Part shown: piece by piece, positions 8,288 to 17,315 of the stretch | Layout: each line of letters opens with the position of its first letter | Position numbering within the stretch: position 1 is the first letter of the stretch | Assembly: GCA_963818505.1 (NCBI GenBank) | Contig: CAWFSJ010000007.1 | Span: forward strand, 248,001 to 312,000 | From: JADKAV01 sp963818505 | GTDB lineage: Bacteria > Actinomycetota > Actinomycetes > S36-B12 > UBA10799 | Direction of reading: 5' to 3' | DNA length: 64,000 nucleotides | The notes under the pieces: model-generated | Told to the model about the DNA's origin: nothing | The model's input: only the letters and a program-made list of their open reading frames with translations | The model's database searches: none | Made by a program: the position numbers and the translations under genes

Positions 8288-9376
8288 ATGTCGTCAGCAT
8301 TCCTCGCACAACCCTTTGGCCGCTTCCCAACCGGCCCCAGCGATTCCGTGCTCGACGTGCCCGGTTCCGGGCTGGGGCACGCGACGATCATCCGTGACGA
8401 GGCCGACCCACCGGCGGGCAGTGGAGTCGCTCGAACCGGCGTGACTGTCGTGGATCCAGGCGGCGACGTGTGGGCGAGTCCGGTGCCCGCAGGAGTTGCG
8501 GTCCTCAACGGTGCGGGCGAACTGACCAGCAGCCTGCAGATCCGGGAGTGGGGGCTTGTCGAGACACCGGTCTTCCTCACCAGCACGATGCAGGTCGGCC
8601 GCGTTTACGACGCGGCGTGCCAGCTGCTCATGGCCGAACAACCCGGGATCGCGGACTCAGTCGTGATCCCGGTGGTGGGCGAGTGTGATGACTCGTGGCT
8701 AAACGACCCCCGCACGATGCATGTGACGGATGTCGACGTGGCCCAAGCTCTGGCGCAAGCGCGCCGCTCGGTCACGCGAAGGCTCCCGCCTGGTGAGCGG
8801 CCAGCGTTGAGCGGTTGTGTGGGCGCGGGGACGGGAACGGTGTGTATGGGGTGGAAGGGCGGGATCGGGACGTCTTCGCGCGTCCTGCCAGACGGCACCA
8901 CCGTGGCCGTCGTGCTGCTCACCAACTTCGGCGCACCACACCAGTTGACGATCCGGGGGCGGGTGGTCGGGGAGGAGTTGGGTGAGCCTTCTTGGTGGAG
9001 CAGTGCCAACCCCGAGCCGGCGGGCTCCTGCATTGGCGTCGTCGTAACGGATGCGCCGCTCGACTCAGCGGCTGCGACCCGAGTTGCCGCCCGGGTCGGT
9101 CTCGGGCTGGCGAGGTGTGGATCGGTCGCACACCACGGCAGCGGCGAGATCTTCTGCTGTCTGGCAACCGGGCTGAGGGCTCCCCGCGGTTCGGTGTCCG
9201 ATCGCACCCCTTGGCCCGCTGCCCGACTGGACGACCTGTTCGAGGCCACGGTCGATGCGACCGAGTCCGCTGTGTGGGACAGCTTGCTGTCGGCGACGAC
9301 TACCACTGGGCGGCGCGGTCTGACCGTGCCTGCAGTTCCCCAGGACCGGCTGGCCACGTTGCTCAAGTCACATTGA
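8288..9376 (+). CDS. P1 family (DmpA/BapA-type) aminopeptidase, peptidase family S58
   Basis: A 362-residue N-terminal-nucleophile hydrolase that self-cleaves into alpha and beta chains. The cleavage and nucleophile site is Gly-Ser in PAGSCIGVVVTDAPLD, matching the GS-I-I-V-x-ATDAPL motif of DmpA; the upstream VVLLTNFGAP and the GLGHATII segment near the N-terminus are also family hallmarks. Family members cut N-terminal D- or L-residues or beta-peptides. The start at ATG 8288 is chosen over longer readings because these would overlap the divergent deacetylase and because the N-terminal family region begins here. It fits a role with the peptide importer encoded next door. Confidence 0.88.
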   Translation: MSSAFLAQPFGRFPTGPSDSVLDVPGSGLGHATIIRDEADPPAGSGVARTGVTVVDPGGDVWASPVPAGVAVLNGAGELTSSLQIREWGLVETPVFLTSTMQVGRVYDAACQLLMAEQPGIADSVVIPVVGECDDSWLNDPRTMHVTDVDVAQALAQARRSVTRRLPPGERPALSGCVGAGTGTVCMGWKGGIGTSSRVLPDGTTVAVVLLTNFGAPHQLTIRGRVVGEELGEPSWWSSANPEPAGSCIGVVVTDAPLDSAAATRVAARVGLGLARCGSVAHHGSGEIFCCLATGLRAPRGSVSDRTPWPAARLDDLFEATVDATESAVWDSLLSATTTTGRRGLTVPAVPQDRLATLLKSH

Positions 9377-10343
9377 CCGGCATCCCTGACAGCCAGCAAG
9401 CGGCTTCGTGCTCGCTCGTGCCGGACAGCACGGGCAGGGCCTTGCCGCGGCAGGCCGCAGCGACCTCCTCGGCCTGGCCATCACGCAATGCAGGGCAGCG
9501 GGGATGGAAGCGGCATCCGGCCGGGATCGCGGTCGGGTCCGGCGGTTCGCCGGTGAGGATGATGGGATCGACATGGTCGATCTCGGGTACCACCGACAGC
9601 AGGGCGCGGGTGTAGGGATGCTTCGGCGCTGACAGCACCTCTTCGGTAGGTCCCTGTTCCACGATCCGACCGAGGTACATGACGGCGATGCGGTCGGCGA
9701 TGTTCCAGGCGACCCCTAGGTCGTGGGTGACGACCAGCAGGGACAACTGCAGCGATTCCCGTAGGGACAGCAGCAGAGCAAGGATCTCCCCGCGCACAGA
9801 CGCGTCCAATGAACTCACCGGCTCGTCGGCGATGATCACCTGTGGCTGCAGCACCAGTGCCCCGGCGATCACCACACGCTGCCGCTGGCCACCGGACAGT
9901 TCGTGCGGGTAGCGCAGGAAGAACCGCTCCGGAGGTCGCAGGCCGGCACGTGCGAGTGCGTCCGCGACGGCGGCCCGCTCGTCACCGTCGAAACGGTGCA
10001 CCCGCAGCCCTTCAGCGACAGCCTCGTACACCGACCGGCGGGGGTTGAGAGCGCCGCTGGGGTCCTGCAGGACCAGTTGCGCGTTCCGCCGGTGTTGCTT
10101 GAGCGCCGATGCCGAGTACTCCAAGGCGCGACCGGACACCAGGACCTCGCCGCCCGAGGGTCGTTCCAGCCCGAGCAACGCGCGCGACAGCGTCGTCTTG
10201 CCGCAACCGCTCTCACCGACCAGCGCCACGATCTGGCCATGCCCGAGGCTCAGGTCGACGCCGTCCACGGCGCGGGCCGACTGGTTGGCGCGCCCGCGGA
10301 ACGTCACCTCAAGACCGCGGGCTTCCAAGACGGACTCGCTCAT
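9363..10343 (-). CDS. Dipeptide/oligopeptide ABC transporter ATP-binding protein (DppF-like)
   Basis: The second ATPase of the peptide importer, 326 residues. Walker A GESGCGKT, signature LSGGQRQR, Walker B VIIADEP and the H-loop VVTHDLG are intact. The C-terminal oligopeptide-transport domain carries the CRFHPRCP cysteine motif seen in DppD/DppF pairs, which can hold an iron-sulfur cluster. ATG 10343 is chosen because it overlaps the preceding ATPase stop (ATGA), giving translational coupling; the longer reading starts inside that gene. It is the last gene of the five-gene operon and overlaps the convergent P1 peptidase end by 14 bp. Confidence 0.93.
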   Translation of the reverse strand: MSESVLEARGLEVTFRGRANQSARAVDGVDLSLGHGQIVALVGESGCGKTTLSRALLGLERPSGGEVLVSGRALEYSASALKQHRRNAQLVLQDPSGALNPRRSVYEAVAEGLRVHRFDGDERAAVADALARAGLRPPERFFLRYPHELSGGQRQRVVIAGALVLQPQVIIADEPVSSLDASVRGEILALLLSLRESLQLSLLVVTHDLGVAWNIADRIAVMYLGRIVEQGPTEEVLSAPKHPYTRALLSVVPEIDHVDPIILTGEPPDPTAIPAGCRFHPRCPALRDGQAEEVAAACRGKALPVLSGTSEHEAACWLSGMPVNVT

Positions 10344-11311
10344 GTGCCCACCTGTGGGGCGAACAGGCAGGATGACCACCGCTGATCGCCGGAGGGGCGC
10401 AACGCCACCTCCGTGGTCGCGCACTCATCGCGCGCCACAGGGCAGCGCGGATGGAACGGACACCCCGAGGGCGCCTCGCCGGGGAACGGCGGATCGCCGG
10501 GCAGACCGCCGGGGGCGTAGCGGAAGCGTTGGTCGCCGATGCGGGGGAATGCGTCACCCAGCGCTCGCGAGTAGGGGTGGTGGGCATCCTCGAACACCTG
10601 GCCCGATGGGCCCTGCTCGACCACTTGGCCGGCATACATGACAGCCAGGTCGTCGCACGCCGAGGCCAGAACGGAGAGATCGTGGGAGATGAAAACCATG
10701 GCCAGACCCAGATCCCGGACCCGTTCGGCCAGCACGTTCAGGACCTGTTGCTGAACCATCACGTCGAGCGCCGTCGTGGGCTCGTCGGCCACGATCAGGC
10801 TCGGTCCGCAAGCCAGGGCCATGGCGATCATCACCCGCTGCTTCTGGCCGCCGGACAACTGGTGCGGGTAGGACGCAGCCACGCGCGACGGCAGGCCCAC
10901 TTGTTCCAGAAGGTCCCCTACGCGGGCGAGGGCTGTCGGTTCCGACACGGACTTCTCGTGTAGGCGGATCGGTTCGGCGATCTGGTGGCCGACCCGTTGG
11001 ACGGGGTTCAGCGCGTGCATCGCGCCCTGGAACACCACCGAGGCGGTGGCCCAGCGCACCGCTCGAAGGCGCCCCCACCTCATTGTGAGGACGTCCTCAC
11101 CATCGAGCAGGACCCGCCCGGTCACGGTCGCGGACTTCGGCAGAAGGCGCAGGACGGTCGACGTGACTGTGGTCTTGCCCGACCCCGACTCGCCGGCGAG
11201 ACCCAACGAGCGCCCTGCGTCGAGGGTCAGGGACACCCCGCGAACCGCCGGAACGTCAGCTTGTCCGGTCCGGTAAATGACGCTGACGTCCTCCAGCTCA
11301 AGGACGGCCAT
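10340..11311 (-). CDS. Dipeptide/oligopeptide ABC transporter ATP-binding protein (DppD-like)
   Basis: The first ATPase of the importer, 323 residues, forming a heterodimer with the next gene product on the inner face of the membrane. Walker A is GESGSGKT, the signature is LSGGQKQR, Walker B is LIVADEPTTALD, and the C-terminus has CPFHPRCPVA. It begins 1 bp after the permease stop. The paired signature and Walker motifs of both ATPases are intact, so both sites should hydrolyse ATP. Confidence 0.94.
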   Translation of the reverse strand: MAVLELEDVSVIYRTGQADVPAVRGVSLTLDAGRSLGLAGESGSGKTTVTSTVLRLLPKSATVTGRVLLDGEDVLTMRWGRLRAVRWATASVVFQGAMHALNPVQRVGHQIAEPIRLHEKSVSEPTALARVGDLLEQVGLPSRVAASYPHQLSGGQKQRVMIAMALACGPSLIVADEPTTALDVMVQQQVLNVLAERVRDLGLAMVFISHDLSVLASACDDLAVMYAGQVVEQGPSGQVFEDAHHPYSRALGDAFPRIGDQRFRYAPGGLPGDPPFPGEAPSGCPFHPRCPVARDECATTEVALRPSGDQRWSSCLFAPQVGT

Positions 11312-11312
11312 G

Positions 11313-12236
11313 TCAGCCTCCCCCGAGGCGCGGGTTGACGATCTGCTCGAGCGCTCGGCCGATCATGGTGAACGACAGAACCACGAGAACAACGCAGAGG
11401 CCGGGCGGGCCGATGTACCACCAGGCCCCGGCGGATATCGCGCCGTTGGAGAAAGCCTGGTCCAGGGTGGCGCCCCACGACGGGCGCAGCGGGTCGCCGA
11501 GGCCCAGGAACGACAGAGTCGTCTCCGAAAGGATGGCGATCGCCACGGTCAGGGTGGTGTTGGTCAGAACCAAGGGGAACACGTTGGGCAGCACGTGCCG
11601 GGTCATCTGATGCCAGTTGCCGCTGCCGAGCGCCCGCGACCGCTCAAGGTACGGGCGACCCTCGACCGACAGGGTCTGAGCCCTGATGAGCCGGGCCGTT
11701 CCAGCCCACGAAGTGACGCCGATGACGACGATGATCGTCACTGTCGAGCCGCCGCCAAGGACCGTGGCCAGCACGATCGCCAAGGGGAGGAACGGGATCA
11801 CCAGGACCCAATCGGTCAACCGTTGCAGGGCCGCTCCACCGAATCCGGTGTAATGACCGGAGGCGATTCCCACCGACGTCCCGAGGATCATCGAGATGAA
11901 GGTCGCCGCGATGCCGACGGTCAGGGACACTCGCGCCCCCCATGCCAGCAAAGCCAGCATGGACCGGCCGGAGTCGTCGGTGCCAAGCCAGTACTGGCCC
12001 GACGGGGGCGCCAAGAGTTCTCCGGTGGCCCGAGTGACGCTGATGGTGTCAGCTGGGAACAGCACCGGCGCCAGCAGCGCCACGAGGATGAAGAAGACCA
12101 GAATCCCCAGTCCCGCCATGCCCCCTCGGTGCCTGCGGAACTGCTGCCAGCCGCGGCCCATGGCTGCACGCCGGCGTGCCCTGGCGATAGCTCGTCGGCC
12201 CTGCGCCCCACCTGGGGTCTGTTGTTCGGTGGCCAT
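11313..12236 (-). CDS. Peptide ABC transporter permease (DppC-like)
   Basis: A BPD_transp_1 inner-membrane permease of 307 residues. It has an N-terminal cytoplasmic tail rich in Arg, a first membrane helix (GGMAGLGILVFFILVALLAPV), the periplasmic loop with WLGTDDSGRSMLA typical of DppC/OppC, and the EAA coupling loop around ERSRALGSGNWHQMTRHVLPN that docks the ATPases. ATG 12236 overlaps the DppB-like stop by one base (TGATG); longer starts lie inside that gene. Confidence 0.93.
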   Translation of the reverse strand: MATEQQTPGGAQGRRAIARARRRAAMGRGWQQFRRHRGGMAGLGILVFFILVALLAPVLFPADTISVTRATGELLAPPSGQYWLGTDDSGRSMLALLAWGARVSLTVGIAATFISMILGTSVGIASGHYTGFGGAALQRLTDWVLVIPFLPLAIVLATVLGGGSTVTIIVVIGVTSWAGTARLIRAQTLSVEGRPYLERSRALGSGNWHQMTRHVLPNVFPLVLTNTTLTVAIAILSETTLSFLGLGDPLRPSWGATLDQAFSNGAISAGAWWYIGPPGLCVVLVVLSFTMIGRALEQIVNPRLGGG

Positions 12237-13303
12237 CACGACCTCACTCGCGGGTCGATCACGGCGTAGAGCAGGTCGGCCACGAGATTCGCAAGTACGA
12301 CGCCGATGGAGAAGAGAAGGAAGATGGCTTGCAATAGGGCCACGTCCGGGCCGCGCAAGGCTTCGTACGACAGCAGGCCAAGACCTGGCCACGAGAACAC
12401 GGTCTCAACGGTGATCGCGCCGGACACGGTGAATCCGAGGTTCAGGAAGATCAGCGTGACGGTAGGCAGCAGGGCGTTCGGAACGGCATGCCGACGGCGC
12501 ACGAACTTGTCCATCAGCCCTTTGGCCCGGGCCGTGGTGAGGTATTCCTCGTCCATCTCGTCGACCAGCGACGAACGCATCACCAGCGCGTACTCGGCAA
12601 GGTAGATCAGCGTCAGCGTCGTCACGGGCAGGACCATGTGCCACGCCACGTCGAGCCAGCCCGCGAGTGACGACGTGTCCACCCCCGGCGAGGAGATCCC
12701 CCCGATCGGGAAGATGCCGGGTAAGCCGAAGACCCCGACGCCGAAGACGATCAGCAGGATCATGCCGAGCCAGAACTCGGGCATGGCGTACAGCGTCAGT
12801 GTGACGCCGGTCGACACCTTGTCGAAGGACTTGCCGCGCCGCCATCCGGCCTTGATCCCGATCCAGACGCCGATGATCGAGGCGAGCACGATCGCCGTGC
12901 CCACCAGCAGCAACGTGGGCCAGATACGTTCGGTCACCAGTTCCCACACGGGCCGGTTGAACTGGGCCGAGTCGATAGTGCTGGCGAACGGGTTTCGCAG
13001 GTAGCTGAGGAACTGCCCGAGGACCGGTCGGTCCAGTTCCGCGCGCAGGGCTGCCAACTGCTCGGGCGGAACGTTTCGCCCCCGCGTGTACATGCCGATC
13101 GGGTCGCCCGGCAACATCCTGAACAGGAAGAAGTTCACGACCAGGACGAACAGCAGCGTGCCCAACGCCGCCCCGGTCTTGCGCAGCGCGAAGGACACGC
13201 TGGGCGACAGTCCCCGACTGCCCTTCGGCTTGCGCGACAGGGGGGCAGGCCCGGGGATCGGATCGGGACCACCGCTGCCGGCGACATCTTGGATCAGTGA
13301 CAT
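12236..13303 (-). CDS. Peptide ABC transporter permease (DppB-like)
   Basis: The partner permease, 355 residues. After a Pro/Gly-rich cytoplasmic tail (about 1-45) comes a first helix followed by FFLFRMLPGDPIGMY, the DppB/OppB hallmark, then five more helices and the coupling loop EYLTTARAKGLMDKFVRRRHAVPNA. ATG 13303 is preferred because the longer reading would overlap the substrate-binding protein gene, which stops at 13311. The N-terminal tail is longer than usual for DppB. Confidence 0.92.
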   Translation of the reverse strand: MSLIQDVAGSGGPDPIPGPAPLSRKPKGSRGLSPSVSFALRKTGAALGTLLFVLVVNFFLFRMLPGDPIGMYTRGRNVPPEQLAALRAELDRPVLGQFLSYLRNPFASTIDSAQFNRPVWELVTERIWPTLLLVGTAIVLASIIGVWIGIKAGWRRGKSFDKVSTGVTLTLYAMPEFWLGMILLIVFGVGVFGLPGIFPIGGISSPGVDTSSLAGWLDVAWHMVLPVTTLTLIYLAEYALVMRSSLVDEMDEEYLTTARAKGLMDKFVRRRHAVPNALLPTVTLIFLNLGFTVSGAITVETVFSWPGLGLLSYEALRGPDVALLQAIFLLFSIGVVLANLVADLLYAVIDPRVRS

Positions 13304-13310
13304 GTGTCCA

Positions 13311-15158
13311 CTACTCCACGTCGTAGTCGGACGGGCGGCGGCGTCCGAGCCAGTAGCCGATGAGGAACAGGCCAACCCCGGCAACGACGGCGCCGAGGAC
13401 CAGCCCCGTGCTCACGCGAAGGCCGGACGAGGTAGCCGTGCCGGCATCAGCGACAACCGGCTCGATGCTCTCGTAGGACCATGTGCCGTACTGGAACAGC
13501 AGCACTCCGTCAGGTGCCGGCTGAGGACTGAAATTGGTCCAGCGATCCGACCGGTAGGCGGTTGGGTTGTCGTAATAGACCGTCACGACGTAGGCGTTGC
13601 TGTCGTAGAGCTTCTGCTGCATCGCCTTGACGATCTCCGCGCGCTTGCCGGTATCCGTCTGCAGCTTCTGTTCCTGGTACAGCTTGTCGTACTCGGCGTC
13701 GCAGTAGAAGGAGTCCGACAGACCCGCGAAGATGGCCCCGTCGTCCTCGGTCGACCGCTGGTCGCAGGTGAAGGTGGACAACTGGTAGTCCGGGTCCGGT
13801 TCGACCACCCACCCCCACTCGAACATGTCGAAGTTGCCGTTGCCGACCTTCTCGTACAGCGAGTCCTCGCTGACGATCCTCACGTTGACCTCGATACCGA
13901 TCTGCGCGAGCCAGTCCTTGACGTACTCCACAACTTTCTGCGACTCGCTGGACTCCTGCCGGCCCAGCAGACGCAGCGACATCCGTTCGCCATCCGGGCT
14001 GACCCGCACGCCGTCGTCGCCCATCGTGTACCCGGCCGCTTCCAGCGTCGCGTTCGCCGCCTGCAGGTCGAACGCCACCGGATCAGCTGGTTCAAGGTGC
14101 AGATCGCGGTACAGCGGCGGGATGACCGTCGTTCCGGGACGAGCGAATCCGCCGTACACCTTGTCGGCCAGCACCTGCCGGTCGATCGCCTGAGCGATGG
14201 CAAGTCGCACCTGTGGGTCGAGCACCAGCTTGCTGCCGTCCCCGATGGGTGTGCCGTCTGTCAAGGCAGCCCCCATATTGAAGGCGATCTGGTTGAACCC
14301 CGAGTACACGCTGGGCACCGTGGTGACGCCGTCGGCGCCCTCCAGGGAATTGAAGACGTTCGCGGACAGGTCGTTCGCGTAGTCGACCTCGCCCTTGCGT
14401 AGTGCTTCGGCGATCGCGTCGGTGTTCTTGTAGACCCGGAAGACGACCTCGTCAGCCGCGGGCTTACCACCGTAGAAATCCGGGTTGGCAGCGAACCGCA
14501 GGAACTCGCCCTTGCGTCGCTCGGTCAGCACGAAGGGGCCGCCACCCACGACCGGCTCGCCATCCTCCGGCTCGTTCTTGTACGACTTCACCCGCTTGCC
14601 GTCAATGTCCTTCCAGATGTGTTCCGGGAGGATGTAGACCGCCAGGTGGAACATGATCGGTGATGGCTTCTTCACATACAGGATCAGCGTGGTGTCGTCC
14701 TGCGCCACGGCCCTTGTGATCGTGGACGTGTAGCCGCCGTAGTTGGTCTGCTCGATGTCGCCGTTGATGACCCTGTTGAAGGTGTAGGCCGCGTCGCGCG
14801 CCGTCAGTGGCTCGCCGTCGCTCCACTTCAACCCTGGCCGGATCTTGTACGTCCAGTACGTCTGGTCGGCGGATTCCTCCCACGATTCCGCTAGGCCCGG
14901 GACCGTGGAGAAATCAGCCGCCGAGTATTCGGTGAGGGTGGGGTACATCATCTGGTAGGCCTCGAAGGACGCGGCCGCGATCCCCGTGAACGGGTTGGTC
15001 GTATCGACGTCCTGGGTGATGCCGACGGTGAACACTGTCTTTTCTTCACCGCTGCCGGGCGCCGACTCCGCGCTGGCCGGCAGCAGCGGTAGGGCGAGCA
15101 TGACTGCCAACGCGCCCACGAGACCCGCCCACGCGTTCCAGCGTCTTCGCGCTCTCAT
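13311..15158 (-). CDS. Extracellular solute-binding protein family 5, with C-terminal membrane anchor
   Basis: The peptide-binding protein that feeds the importer, 615 residues and first gene of the operon. It starts with a Sec signal (basic MRARRRW, hydrophobic core, ASAES cleavage region) and no lipobox Cys. The SBP_bac_5 fold covers about 40-555 (PGLAESWEES...YWTYKIRPGLKWSDGEPLTARD). A hydrophobic helix (about 579-602) followed by GRRRPSDYDVE anchors the C-terminus, so the protein is tethered at its tail instead of by a lipid. A GGAGGG Shine-Dalgarno stands just before ATG 15158. Divergent from the oligopeptidase gene with 40 bp between them. Confidence 0.92.
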   Translation of the reverse strand: MRARRRWNAWAGLVGALAVMLALPLLPASAESAPGSGEEKTVFTVGITQDVDTTNPFTGIAAASFEAYQMMYPTLTEYSAADFSTVPGLAESWEESADQTYWTYKIRPGLKWSDGEPLTARDAAYTFNRVINGDIEQTNYGGYTSTITRAVAQDDTTLILYVKKPSPIMFHLAVYILPEHIWKDIDGKRVKSYKNEPEDGEPVVGGGPFVLTERRKGEFLRFAANPDFYGGKPAADEVVFRVYKNTDAIAEALRKGEVDYANDLSANVFNSLEGADGVTTVPSVYSGFNQIAFNMGAALTDGTPIGDGSKLVLDPQVRLAIAQAIDRQVLADKVYGGFARPGTTVIPPLYRDLHLEPADPVAFDLQAANATLEAAGYTMGDDGVRVSPDGERMSLRLLGRQESSESQKVVEYVKDWLAQIGIEVNVRIVSEDSLYEKVGNGNFDMFEWGWVVEPDPDYQLSTFTCDQRSTEDDGAIFAGLSDSFYCDAEYDKLYQEQKLQTDTGKRAEIVKAMQQKLYDSNAYVVTVYYDNPTAYRSDRWTNFSPQPAPDGVLLFQYGTWSYESIEPVVADAGTATSSGLRVSTGLVLGAVVAGVGLFLIGYWLGRRRPSDYDVE

Positions 15159-15186
15159 CTCTTCCCTCCGTGCCGGCCACGGGTGC

Positions 15187-15192
15187 TAACGT
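15187..15192 (+). promoter_or_regulatory. -10 box (TAACGT) of a leaderless oligopeptidase mRNA
   Basis: TAACGT ends exactly 6 nt before ATG 15199, with no Shine-Dalgarno in between, so transcription should start at or next to the start codon. Confidence 0.5.
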
Positions 15193-15198
15193 CCGGCC

Positions 15199-17289
15199 AT
15201 GCCGTGCCCGCCTAAGGTCCAAGTAAACCCCAGGACGGTGCCTTGGGGCGCTGGAAACAGACAGGACGACTTCGGCTGGCTGGCCGGGGACGGATCCGAT
15301 GTTCTCGAGGCGCTCACGCAGGAGCGGGCCTACTACGAGGCGAGGGTCCAACCACTAGTACCGCTGCGCAGCCAACTGGCCGCCGAGATGCGCGGCCTGC
15401 TGCCCGAGGTCGACGTGTCCGTCAGCTTCATCGGGCGGGAGTACGTATACCTGACCCAGTTCGGGGCCGGAGCCGATCTGCCCTGCTTGGCGCGCCGGCC
15501 GCGGGATGCCGACGGTCCGGTCGAGACGTTGGTCGACCTCGATGCCGTCGCCGGGCAGGAGGGTTCCACGTATGCAGAGTTCGGCGTGACAGAACCGGGA
15601 CCCGCCGCGGACATCTTGGCCTGGTCGGTCGACCTGACTGGGGCTGAGAAGTACTCCCTGCGTTTCCGTGACCTCGCGACTGGTCAGGACTTGCCAGACC
15701 GTGTGGAGGGGACCTACTACACCGGCGCCTGGGACGCCGCTGGTACTCGGTTTCTGTACGTCGTACCCGACCACGCGATGCGTCCCTGGCAGGTGCGTGA
15801 GCACATCCTGGGGACCCCCGCCGACGTCGACCGCCTCATCTTCCAGGAGGACGACGAGGCGTTCGAGGTGACTGTGCGCGCGACGCGTCCCGGACGGTGG
15901 ATCGTCATCGAGTCCCGCAGTCGCGACACCAGCGAGTGCTGGCTGCTGCCGGCCGCCGACACCACTGCGCCCCCGCGTTCGGTGGCCGGACGCCGCCGGG
16001 GAACCGAGTACACCATCGACCACGCACCAACGGCCCAAGCCGACGAACTGCTCATGGTCACCAACGACGACGCTGCGGAGTTCCGGGTACTCGCCGCCCC
16101 GACGCAGACCCTCGGTCCATGGCGGGAAGTGGTGGCGCACGACCCCACTGTCCGAGTACTCGCCGTTGACTCTTTCGCCGATCACGTGGTGCTGACGCTG
16201 CGCAAGGACGGCCTGCCGTTGCTGCGGGTGGCCGAGCGGGATTGGTCGGCCTCCCGGGACATATCGCCCGCGAACGATGCGTCCACCGTCTGCCTGGTTC
16301 GGGTTGACGAGTTCGACCCGGGTGCCATCACGATCCGCACCGAGAACCGTACGACGCCGGCGACCTGGTGGGACGTGGACCTCGGCACCGGCGACCGGGT
16401 CGAGTTGCACCGCGAAGTGTGTCCCGGTTTGGACCCGACGCGTTACGCCACCTCGCGGGTGTGGGTCACGGCCAGGGACGGCGCGGAAATCCCGGTGACG
16501 CTGTGGCGGCGCAATGACGTGGCGCTGGACGGCAGCGCACCCTGTCTGCTCTACGGCTACGGCGCCTACGAGTACGTCTTCGAGCCGGAGTTCGACGCGG
16601 CCCTCCCGGCGTTGTTGGAGCGCCGGGTCGTCTTCGCTCATGCCCACGTGCGCGGCGGTGGCGAGATGGGCCGGACGTGGTGGGAGCAGGGGCGGCTTTT
16701 GAACAAGCGCAATACGTTCGACGACTTCATCGACGTCGCGGATGCGCTGGCCGACGACGGCGCCCTCGGCCTGGTGGACGGACGTCGCATCGCGAGCCGG
16801 GGGTTGTCCGCCGGGGGGCTGCTGCAGGCAGCGGTGTACTCGCAGCGACCGGACCGCTGGCGAGCCGTCGTGGCTGAGGTCCCGTTCGTTGATGTCGTGA
16901 CCGCGATGTCGGATGCGTCGATCCCGCTGACCGTGAACGAGTGGGACGAGTGGGGCGACCCGCGTGATCCTGCGTTCATGGCCTACCTGGCCGGGTACTC
17001 GCCGTACGAGAACCCCCCGCCCGCCGCTGGTCGTCCCGCGCTGCTCGTGACCGGGGCCCTGCACGACCCCCGGGTACTTGTCCGGGAACCGGCGAAGTGG
17101 GTTACCGCCCTGCGGGCGACGGATCCGAATCGGGGCGCTGGGACCGACCCGACAGACCCCACCTCGCCAGGAACGGTGTTGTTCCGCGTCGAGACCGCCG
17201 AAGGCTCCCACATGGGCCCGGCTGGGCGTCACGGGCACTTGGACTACGAGGCCGAGGTTGCCGCGTGGTTGCTCGCAGCCCTCACCTGA
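15199..17289 (+). CDS. ptrB: Prolyl oligopeptidase family (S9A) protease, oligopeptidase B-like
   Basis: A cytosolic serine oligopeptidase of 696 residues, the usual family length. The N-terminal two thirds form the beta-propeller gate; the C-terminal alpha/beta-hydrolase domain has the nucleophile in RGLSAGGLLQAA, the HVRGGGEMGRTWWEQGRLLNKRNTFDDF segment typical of oligopeptidase B, an Asp in TGALHDPRV, and the catalytic His in GRHGHLDYEAE. Oligopeptidase B cuts after basic residues of short peptides. Its divergence from the peptide importer suggests import followed by intracellular trimming. The symbol is by family resemblance. Confidence 0.9.
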   Translation: MPCPPKVQVNPRTVPWGAGNRQDDFGWLAGDGSDVLEALTQERAYYEARVQPLVPLRSQLAAEMRGLLPEVDVSVSFIGREYVYLTQFGAGADLPCLARRPRDADGPVETLVDLDAVAGQEGSTYAEFGVTEPGPAADILAWSVDLTGAEKYSLRFRDLATGQDLPDRVEGTYYTGAWDAAGTRFLYVVPDHAMRPWQVREHILGTPADVDRLIFQEDDEAFEVTVRATRPGRWIVIESRSRDTSECWLLPAADTTAPPRSVAGRRRGTEYTIDHAPTAQADELLMVTNDDAAEFRVLAAPTQTLGPWREVVAHDPTVRVLAVDSFADHVVLTLRKDGLPLLRVAERDWSASRDISPANDASTVCLVRVDEFDPGAITIRTENRTTPATWWDVDLGTGDRVELHREVCPGLDPTRYATSRVWVTARDGAEIPVTLWRRNDVALDGSAPCLLYGYGAYEYVFEPEFDAALPALLERRVVFAHAHVRGGGEMGRTWWEQGRLLNKRNTFDDFIDVADALADDGALGLVDGRRIASRGLSAGGLLQAAVYSQRPDRWRAVVAEVPFVDVVTAMSDASIPLTVNEWDEWGDPRDPAFMAYLAGYSPYENPPPAAGRPALLVTGALHDPRVLVREPAKWVTALRATDPNRGAGTDPTDPTSPGTVLFRVETAEGSHMGPAGRHGHLDYEAEVAAWLLAALT

Positions 17290-17303
17290 GTCATGCGGCG
17301 GGC

Positions 17304-17309
17304 TACAGT
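17304..17309 (+). promoter_or_regulatory. -10 box (TACAGT) of the acyl-CoA operon, leaderless
   Basis: TACAGT ends 6 nt before GTG 17316, which supports GTG 17316 as the true start of the enoyl-CoA hydratase gene. Confidence 0.5.
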
Positions 17310-17315
17310 CATGGC

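Noticed and set aside
15355..17238. Minus-strand open frame of 627 residues inside the S9 protease gene
   Set aside because: High-GC antisense shadow: no family motifs, Arg/Gly/His-rich composition, and the plus-strand protease shows all catalytic motifs.
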